Part shown: in pieces, positions 57,075 through 64,000 of the stretch | How positions within the stretch are numbered: position 1 is the first letter of the stretch | Layout of the letters: each line of letters begins with the position of its first letter | Notes under the pieces: model-generated | What the model saw: only the letters and a program-made list of their open reading frames with translations | What the model was told of the DNA's origin: nothing | The model's database searches: none | Assembly: GCA_009801085.1 (NCBI GenBank) | Contig: VNWV01000027.1 | Coordinates: forward strand, 105,545-169,544 | Direction of reading: 5' to 3' | DNA: 64,000 nt | From: Lasiodiplodia sp. COLG20 | Taxonomy: Eukaryota; Ascomycota; Dothideomycetes; Botryosphaeriales; Botryosphaeriaceae | Program-made: the position numbers and the translations under genes

Positions 57075-59029
57075 CTAGATCTCCTTGTGCTCGATGACCG
57101 GGGCCTTCTCCGCGGTGCCTAGCGCCATCTCGGTCGTTAGAACCTTGCCCTTCTCCGTGGCCGCGGCACCGCCGACGGCCGCATCGTCGCCGTCAAAGTG
57201 CTTGGCGATTTCCTCGAGGGGCGTGTTGCGGGTTTCGATGTAGAAGAAGTAGACGACGGCGCACTCGATGCCGAGCCAGATGCACTATGGGTGGTAGTAG
57301 TCAGTCTCAATTCTCAGACTTGGAATTGGGTCCCAAAAACTTACGTAGACGATGTAGTACCTCCATCCGATGTCGTCGAGGGCGATGGGGTTGACGTAGG
57401 TGTTGATGAAGAGGGCGGCGTCGACGGTGAACCAGACGATGCACATGCCCTTGGCGCGGATGTTGTACGGCAGGATCTCGACTGCGTAGCCGACCAGCAG
57501 GCCGGACCAGGCCATGTTGTAGCAGACGTAGTACAGGAAGATCATGAAGACGACGGCGTTGCCCATCTTGTGGTTGGTGCGGCCCTCAATGTCGAAGCGG
57601 GCGGAACAGATGGTCCAGACGATGAAGCAGAGCATCATGCCGAAGGTAGAGCCGAGGAAGAGCTTGCGGCGGCCAATCTTGTCGACGAAGAAGCAGAAGC
57701 TGATGGCGACGATGGCGTTGCAGATCTGCAGCACGCCGTTTATAACCAGCTGGAGGTTGCTGTCTTCGATGCCAATGCTATTGAGCACCGCAAACATGTA
57801 GTACGAGACCAGGCCGTTGCCAGACCACTGAGAAAACAGACCGAGCGTAGCGAGAATGATCACACGGCGGCGGTTCCCCTTCGTCCTAATGAGCTCGAAC
57901 CAGCCGTTGCCTTCGAATTCTTTCTCGATTGCCAGAGTGTGCTTGATTTCTTCGAATTCGACCTGAACGACCTCGTCGTGGACTATAAGATGGAATCTGT
58001 CAGCCTCGATATTCAAACGGGTGGGCCATGAGGAAAGGGAACTTACTGTTGCCCTCTGCGTGGACTTTAGCAAGGGTAGCCAGAGCCTTGTCTTCATGGC
58101 CCTTGTTGATGTGCCATCTTGGAGACTCGGGGACTATCCACACAAAGGCAAGCTGGAGGATGGAGGGCAGAGCTTGCACAAGAGAAGGGATACGCCACGA
58201 CCAGTGGTTTGGAATGTGGTTTGTGCCAAACGTGAGCCAAGCAGCGATGATACTGCCCAGGTACCAGGTAGTGTTGTAGATGGTCGTGTACGCAGCACGG
58301 TGTTGCGGGTGGACCAGCTCAGTGATCAGTAGCGGCGAGGCACCATGGGCAATGGCAACGCCAAATCCGATGAAGAACCGGGCGGCGACAAACATGCGAA
58401 AGTTGATACTGGCGGACTGAAGAGCAACTCCAAAGATCATGATGATGCAGCCAATGAAAATGGCCATCCGGCGGCCGAGCATGTCGGCAGCGTAGGGGAC
58501 AACAGGTAGTGCAACCAAGCCGCCTAGGAACATAATAGAACTGAAGAGGCCAACGATTGAGCCCTTGGGGTCGTTGAAATCTGGAAGAAGAAAATTAGCC
58601 TCAGATCCTTTCTCAAGGCCAACACACTGGCAGGTTTCTTGGTGCAAAGCCATGATGGAGCCAGTAAGAGGTTCCAGTAAAGCATTATTTAGCCAAGAAG
58701 GGCAGTGGTTTTGCTGATGTTGCAGTTTACGAAGGCGTTCTTTGACGGGAAAGGCTAGGCACAAGCACTTACAATCTTGGAACTGCTCCAAAGCAAGCAG
58801 GCCGTTGACCATGCTACCATCGAAACCATTGGTTGCCTGGAGCATAATTAGCCAACTCCTGTACAAGTGCTGACGCGGTTTCGCTCAACTCTCTGAGAGT
58901 ACTCACGCTTGTAAGGATGACAAACATCAGGCAGATGTAGGTCTTCCGCATGTTGGGTTCTTTCCACCATTTAACCTCGGGGAACTCCCTGCCCCCGAGG
59001 CGAAAGTGGCCCTTTGTTGCCGCCTCCAT
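57075..59029 (-). CDS. MFS sugar transporter (hexose/lactose permease-like)
   Basis: Predicted 12-span transporter of 522 residues in five exons: 58907-59029, 58773-58836, 58047-58580, 57345-57982 and 57075-57284. Junctions give VILTS-ATNGFDGSMVNGL, LEQFQD-Y-FNDPKGSIVGLF, HAEGN-I-HDEVVQVEF and YYIVY-CIWLGIECAVV. Sugar-porter signatures: NGFDGSMVNG in helix 1, DMLGRRMA and VDKIGRRKLF in the 2-3 and 8-9 loops, PESPRWHINKG after helix 6, and YFFYIETRNTPLEEI (PETKG-like position) at the end. It belongs to the fungal group annotated as lactose permease or hexose transporter. The sugar is unknown, though plant-derived sugars are likely. The second intron (58581-58772) is 192 nt, in frame and free of stops, which is unusual. 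The C terminus is cytoplasmic and charged. Confidence 0.92.
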
Positions 59030-60830
59030 TGTGGAACCGCGAAGTGGTAGTTTGCTGGGACTCTAGCAGTAGAGCTTCTGTCGCTGAGGCGCCTGAGAGG
59101 ACGAAGGCCTCGAGAAAGAGCAGGGGAAAGCGGCGGCGGAGAGGAGGATGGGGCGCGTTCTTCAAAACGCACCCATGGAGCAAGACCCGCAGCCCTATAT
59201 ACAAACTCATAGCAGCGTGTGCTTTCGTGCATGGCGAAGAAAGAGCATGGGTGTTAATCGAATTTAGCCGGCGCGGCAAGCCATCTCTCGCGAGAAGCCA
59301 AGCTAGGCGGAGTGGTAAGAAACGCCTAGAGCGCCTCCCGGACCGGGGCTCCGGCTGTGGCCCCAGGACCGGTCGAGCTGAGCAAGCCGTTCCTCGTGAG
59401 CCACCAAGGTGCGGCACGCAATGCCGAGCTAGAAGCGATTTTCGGAGGGCGCATGCGCGTGCGTGAAAATGAGGCACCGTGGCATGATACCTGGTTTGAG
59501 ACGCTGCCTGGTGCCGGTAGGAACTTGCCTAAATTGAGGGGGCGAGATGGCAACGGCGCTAACAGAGCGTTGTCGGCACGAGGTACCCTCTGACTGCGCA
59601 AGGTGCTGGTTTGCGTGACTTGCTCCCGCCATTCGCAGTACTAACCCTAGCCCCGACTGAAGTCCTGCTGTTGAGTCATTGGCGAGTCCGCAAAGTACGG
59701 CAACCGCCAGTGTTGCGATGAATTGGGAGCGGCTCACACATGCCTGTCAGGTTCTGGACATGAAACGGAGAAATTAATCGAGAACTACCAACAGCTGCCA
59801 AATGATCATTGGTTATGCAGTGAGGGATTCGCGGTGAGCGAAACATCAGTAGTCGAAAGACGGTGGCGCGACTCGAGTGTGGCAGCTCAATGGTGGGGTA
59901 AAAGCTGGGGTACAAGGATGCATCCGGGGGAGGATTGCGGGTGCGCGGCTAAATGGCATGCAAATAGCCTGATCTACCACATGGGAGCGCCGCTGTTTTG
60001 GGCCTGCTCTCGCTGCATCCGCACCAGAGGCGGATCTGCCACAACACTGCCATTTATTTTTGGTGAGAACCCGGCTGGAAATCTATCCATCGGTTCCAGG
60101 CTGCTCTGCGGTGATATGGAATCGCGCTGCATGCTCTTTGTAATCCGCAGTACAACGCTTCGGGATCTCTGATCGGCCCAATTCTGCATAAGCCCTTTGA
60201 TGTGATGATGGTGTGGAAGCTGCCGTAGTATGCCGCCTATTACAGGGAGCCGGTACGTAGTGCGGCTTCATTGATCAGATCTGCTCCATTTATCCGCATT
60301 CCAGAAAAGTCCCACCAAGCGATCGCCTGGACATGCAGGTACCTCACGCCTTGCCGGTCGTCGCCGCATTCCCGGATGTCCTGGGTACACGGGGTACAAG
60401 TCATGTGGCGAGGCCTGACGCTCTCGACGATGTCCGTAGTTTCGCTCCCAGTGACTCGGTATTCGGAAAACCGGACGAGCATCCCTAACGCACCAATCAG
60501 GTAATCCTAGAGGCGTTGACTTCTGGTTCTCGTGCCCTTATGTGGCTGCATCCTTCAAACATGCTGGAATTCGAGGCGGGGGAGCTGTGACCAGACCTCG
60601 ACCTCTCGATGGGGTGGCTCCACAAGAGTGAGTGGTGATCTAAGACCCTTAAACTGTCGGTTTTCTTAGTGTTGCAGCAGGACAAAGGTAAGTGAAGCTC
60701 TTGTCTGCATAGATACGTTGTGCGTTCGCTTCTAGATGGATGGTTCAGTTGCCCGTCCTCTCTGTTGTAATATCAGACGTACCAGCCTTGTATGAATAAT
60801 CATCCAGACTCGTTCCAGCCGTGCCTACCA
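59030..60830. other. Upstream region of the MFS transporter
   Basis: About 1.8 kb between the MFS start and the RRN10 stop, both on the minus strand. It probably contains a long, regulated promoter, as expected for a sugar transporter. No gene or RNA was recognised; open frames are short and lack motifs. Confidence 0.45.
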
Positions 60831-61521
60831 CTAGTCTTGCTTTTCATCCTGCAGCCAGTGCCTCCTGACATCGTGGTATGCCCCATTGTCTGACTCCTCG
60901 TCTTCGCTGCCAGAGGTCTGATCCCTTTTGCGCTTGCCTCCAGAATCCGGTCTGGAGGAATCATTTTCCACATTCACATGGCCATTTTCTTCAGGCTTCT
61001 CGAGCTTCAAGTTACCAACCTCATCGAAAATATCGGCTGCCGCCTCCTCCATAAGGATTCCCAGCGTTAGGAGCGCCGTCTCGTCTAGTGATTTGTAGAG
61101 AGTCTTGGCATGTCTACCGTAGGCTTGGGTGTAAACCTCAGAGGAGTGGGCGTGAAGAGCTTTAAGTAGGTCAGAATCCGGCAGCTGCTGGTGAGGCGCC
61201 AGATGCCTATCAGCAAAGTAGATGTCGTCTTCCTCGTAGCGAGGCGGCGCGTTTTTCTGTTTGAAGAGATACTCGTCCGGCGTGACAGCGACTCGTGAGC
61301 TGGATGAGGTCACCCGCCCACTAGAGATATGTGCCTTCTCAGAGATGAAGCCGTTGGAGTTAACGCGTCCTAGAAAGCGTGAGTCGAGCTAGGGGAAGCT
61401 TTCCCGCGGACAGAAGCTGCTCACCAGCAACGCAGTCGTAAACAGAAATCGGTCTTTTTCTGCGCTTCTCCGGCGGGGGGCTTGAGCCACGTCTCCGGGC
61501 TTTGACCGCGCTTCTGAACAT
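60831..61521 (-). CDS. RRN10: UAF complex subunit Rrn10-like protein
   Basis: Predicted protein of 211 residues. Exons 61425-61521 and 60831-61369; the intron 61370-61424 has a GTGAGC donor and TTTCTAG acceptor. Splicing gives YDCVAG-RVNSNGFISEKAH. The start MFRSAVKARRRGSSPPPEKR has a basic, nuclear-signal-like stretch. The core resembles yeast Rrn10: LPDSDLLKALHAHSSEVY followed by KSLDETALLTLGILMEEAA, comparable in order and spacing to the PDIDL and FDETSLITLGLLIE blocks of Rrn10. The C terminus is acidic with a KRKRDQ patch. In yeast, Rrn10 is part of the upstream activating factor for RNA polymerase I at the rDNA promoter. The match is short but well placed. The protein is longer than the 145-residue yeast one. 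Divergent from the CSA-like gene with only 222 bp between starts. Confidence 0.7.
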
Positions 61522-61743
61522 AATGAGATCGAGGGCAGTTGGGCTGCGGGAAACAAATGCTAGCAGGAGGATAGCTGTGGAAATTGACACGGTTAGGTGC
61601 ATCGAGTAGTCGAGGGTTCGAGACATTTTCAGGCGCGCGAGTCAGAAAGTCGTTGCCCCTGCGGTTGCGTCACTTACGCGCCGCGCGCTGTCAGCAGCGC
61701 AGCTGCTGCCTCCACCAGCCATTACCGTGTCCACAGCCAATGC
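61522..61743. promoter_or_regulatory. Compact bidirectional promoter, RRN10 and CSA-like gene
   Basis: Only 222 bp separate the two start codons, so both genes must share or interleave promoter elements. No clear TATA box is seen on either strand. Confidence 0.5.
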
Positions 61744-63142
61744 ATGAATGCTCTGCTCCTGAACCGCGCGCTGGGCGCCATATCGCCTCCAGCCTTTCAG
61801 CGCCATGAGACCACCCGCCTGCTACATGCTTTGCAGTCCACCCCAGTCCGCTTTGATGGCTCCGCTGAGCCCGATAGCGATGCGCTCCCAGAAGATGTCA
61901 AGGCGCATGCCGCGGGCGTGAATGCCATGACTATAGACAAGTTTGAGGGGCGATATCTTCTGTCTGGTGGCGCCGATTCATCCATCTGCATGTGGGATCT
62001 CGAGTCCCGTGAAGCTATCCCGGCCAATACCTTGTACCCGCTGGGAGCATTGCAAAAGTGCGTCCGTTGCGCCGCCATGGTAGTCCCACACTGACTCCGT
62101 ATCCAGAACGTCCAGAGCTCACAGCTTTGGAGTTACGCACGTCTCTTTCTATCCCTTCGACTCACTCGCTTTTCTCTCCTCTTCCTACGACCACACACTC
62201 AAAATATACTCCTCCGAGTCCCTCCAAGTTTCCGCGTCCTTTGATCTCAACCATGTCGTCTACTCGCACTCCATGTCCCCCATAGCTACCCATCTCCTTG
62301 TGGCCTGTGCCACCCAGCAGCCCGCCGTCCGCCTCGTCGATCTCCGTTCCGGAGCCGCGACGCACTCGCTCGCCGGCCACGGCGGAGCCGTCCTGTCCAC
62401 CGCCTGGAGCCCCACCACCGAGCATGTCGTCGCCAGCGGCGGCGCAGACGGCACCGTCCGCTTCTGGGACATCCGGCGCAGCGCTGGCTGCCTCGGCCTG
62501 CTCGACAAAGAAGACTCGGTCGGCACGGTCGGCTTCGACGGATTGGGCGGCGGCGCGCGCAATCGGCAGCAAGGGCGTGCGCACGGCGGTGCTGTCAACG
62601 GCGTCGTCTGGACCGACGACGGCCGGCACCTCGTCACGACGGGCCACGATGAGCGGGTGCGCGTGTGGGACACCTCGACGAGCGCCAACACCCTGGCCAG
62701 CTTTGGCCCAACGATCAAGAACACGCATTTGTCGACGTTGCTGCCGTTGTTGTCACCCCCAGCGCTTACGGCGCCAGGAAAGGAGCTGTTGTTCTATCCG
62801 AGCGAGCGCGAGATTCTGGTCTACGAGATGTTGGAGGGCAGATTGTTGAAGCGTCTCAAGACGCCGCACCGTACGATGGGTACGGTGGGCGCGGCTGGAA
62901 ACCAGAAGCAGTTGAAGAACCGGACCACAGCGCTGGCGTGGCGCGCGCATGACGTCGAGGTCTACTCTGCGCATGCCGACGGCACGATTAGGGCTTGGGT
63001 GCCACGGACAGAGGAGGACGTCATGGTGGATGATGAAGAAAGAGAGGAGGCGGAGCACGAGGAGCAGACAAGGAAGCGGAAGAGGGAAGCTCTAGAAGAG
63101 ATATACAGGGATTTTACTAAGAAGCAGATGACCTTCAATTAA
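61744..63142 (+). CDS. CSA/ERCC8-like WD40 repeat protein (Rad28/Ckn1)
   Basis: Predicted protein of 449 residues. Exons 61744-62057 and 62107-63142; the 49-nt intron ends ATCCAG. The junction reads LGALQ-K-TSRAHSFGVTHVSF. WD40 blades in order: VNAMTIDKFEGRYLLSGGAD with ICMWDLES; HSFGVTHVSFYPFDSLAFLS with LKIYSS; HLLVACATQQPAVRLVDLRS; AVLSTAWSPTTEHVVASGGA with VRFWDIRRS; AVNGVVWTDDGRHLVTTGHD with VRVWDTSTS; and a last blade near TIRAWVP. The N-terminal MNALLLNRALGAISPPAFQR and the HD-type VKAHAAGVNAM segment fit the CSA family. CSA/ERCC8 is the substrate receptor of a DDB1-CUL4 ubiquitin ligase in transcription-coupled repair. In S. pombe the homologue is Ckn1. The DR/WDxR dipeptides (VDLRS, WDIRRS) suit DDB1 binding. 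The C-terminal tail is acidic then basic (TRKRKREALEEIYRDF), a likely nuclear signal. Confidence 0.85.
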
Positions 63143-63581
63143 CATGCCAAACCATCGAACTCTTTACCGCCCTTCGCTTGATAAAGCATAATAGTGAGTG
63201 ACAAAGGACTTTGATCTTCCCAAACTTTCTAAAGATATTTCATCCTTCTCACGTAGAGAGAAATCTATTACAGTGGATTGCAGAAGTTAGCTCAATAACT
63301 ACCATCACAGAGCCCATTTTGTTAATTTTTTTTTTTTTATGCTGAACATGTGTAGTTCGCATAGTCCTGGAGTTGTATGAAGATCCTAAACTCCCTGCCT
63401 TATATTTAAATGGTATATCCGTCCTTTGGTGGAGAAAAAAACAATACGAACACCGTAGTCCAACAGAGAATTGGTGACAAGAAAACAAACAAGAGGTATC
63501 CAAAATGAGGAGCAGCTCTTCTACCGCACGCTCGCGATGCAGCTCAAGACGACGTCTTCGAGGGGGACAAAAATCTCCGGT
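63143..63581. other. Convergent 3' region at right end
   Basis: About 440 bp between the CSA-like gene and the partial minus-strand gene. Contains a T-run near 63328-63338. No other feature seen. Confidence 0.45.
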
Positions 63582-64000
63582 TCAACCCGATTCGGACTCC
63601 AACTCCTGCAACGCCTCGCCCAAGATTGCCATTAACCTCTCCTGCACCTCGCGACCCCCGACCGCCTCGCCGACGTGCCGCCCGGCGCCCCATCCGAACG
63701 GCAGCACGAGCCTGCGGCGGCCGCGCGCGTCGAGCACGACCAATGCGTCCATGGCGGCTTGGCCGCCGCCGAGCGGGTGCAACAGACCGAGCTTGAGATA
63801 GTGGTTGTGCGGATAGCCTTGGGCGGGGAGTATGGGAAAAGGCGGTGGTGTCGGGGAGAGGTGCGGGAGGACGTAGGAGGGCGAGCGGGTCAGCAGGAGG
63901 GGCTGGGCGGTGGGGAAGCGGGCATGGAGGGCGGGGAGGGCGGCGCTGTTTTCGTTGGTGAGTGGATGACGATAATAGTTCGTGGTGTAATAAAACACTG
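63582..64000 (-). CDS. Partial gene, 3' end only, function unknown
   Basis: An open minus-strand frame enters from the right edge and stops at 63582. The readable part has HLSPTPPPFPILPAQGYP, then LKLGLLHPLGGGQAAMDALV, VLDARGRRRLVLPFGWGAG and a final helix MAILGEALQELESESG. The GC-rich, low-stop coding pattern suggests a real C terminus, but I do not recognise the family. Part of the sequence nearest the edge may be intron. No start can be given. Confidence 0.5.
   Translation of the reverse strand, partial: VFYYTTNYYRHPLTNENSAALPALHARFPTAQPLLLTRSPSYVLPHLSPTPPPFPILPAQGYPHNHYLKLGLLHPLGGGQAAMDALVVLDARGRRRLVLPFGWGAGRHVGEAVGGREVQERLMAILGEALQELESESG

Noticed and set aside
1..64000. CRISPR arrays, bacterial operons, riboswitches or rRNA genes
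   Set aside because: No regularly spaced repeats, Shine-Dalgarno-led operons or rRNA motifs were seen; the intron structure is eukaryotic.

Overview
The window reads as a nuclear contig from a filamentous ascomycete (Pezizomycotina). The genes carry short GT-AG introns, mostly 49-103 nt, with CTAAC/CTGAC/CTAAT branch sites just before the acceptor. The gene set is fungal: Eis1, an Izh3-type receptor, Rrn10, mS41/Fyv4, Brn1, a DUF3602 protein and a farnesyl-type CaaX protein. The species cannot be named from the sequence alone.

Region by region. Positions 1-10.9 kb form a decayed, gene-poor block. It holds two unrecognised coding-like pieces (3.3-4.8 kb), a broken SF1 (UPF1/DNA2-like) helicase relic (about 6.0-8.0 kb), a broken C2H2 zinc-finger gene (8.75-10.25 kb), a stray fragment paralogous to the 4.4 kb piece, and two copies of a dispersed repeat. 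Each repeat copy contains a roughly 36-bp-arm hairpin followed by a poly-T run. From 11 to 38 kb there is a compact housekeeping block: IZH3 (-), THOC5 (+), tyrosine phosphatase (-), EIS1 (+), KIN28/CDK7 (-), mitochondrial ribosomal mS41 (+), PCH2/TRIP13 (+), a ubiquitin-like-domain CaaX protein (+), a TPR protein (-), a HAD hydrolase (-), SDHB (+) and a DUF3602 protein (-). From 38.3 to 45.5 kb there is a long stretch with no convincing gene. From 45.5 to 64 kb come eIF3b (+), a CaCA-type cation exchanger (-), condensin BRN1 (+), an AT-rich island near 56.1-56.3 kb, an MFS sugar transporter (-), RRN10 (-), a CSA/ERCC8-like WD40 protein (+) and the 3' end of an unidentified gene (-) cut by the right edge.

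How the genes relate: this is not a biosynthetic cluster. Several neighbours are divergent pairs sharing short promoters (HAD/SDHB, KIN28/mS41, NCX/BRN1, RRN10/CSA). KIN28 (TFIIH kinase), THOC5 (mRNA export), RRN10 (rDNA transcription) and CSA (transcription-coupled repair) are all transcription-linked, but their proximity is probably incidental. The most unusual signals are the paired hairpin repeats, whose arms differ between copies by compensatory base-pair changes, two stop-free introns whose length is a multiple of three (MFS and BRN1), and a 5-nt first coding exon in the CaaX protein gene. Exon boundaries given below were read by eye from splice motifs and reading-frame continuity; no transcript data were available.
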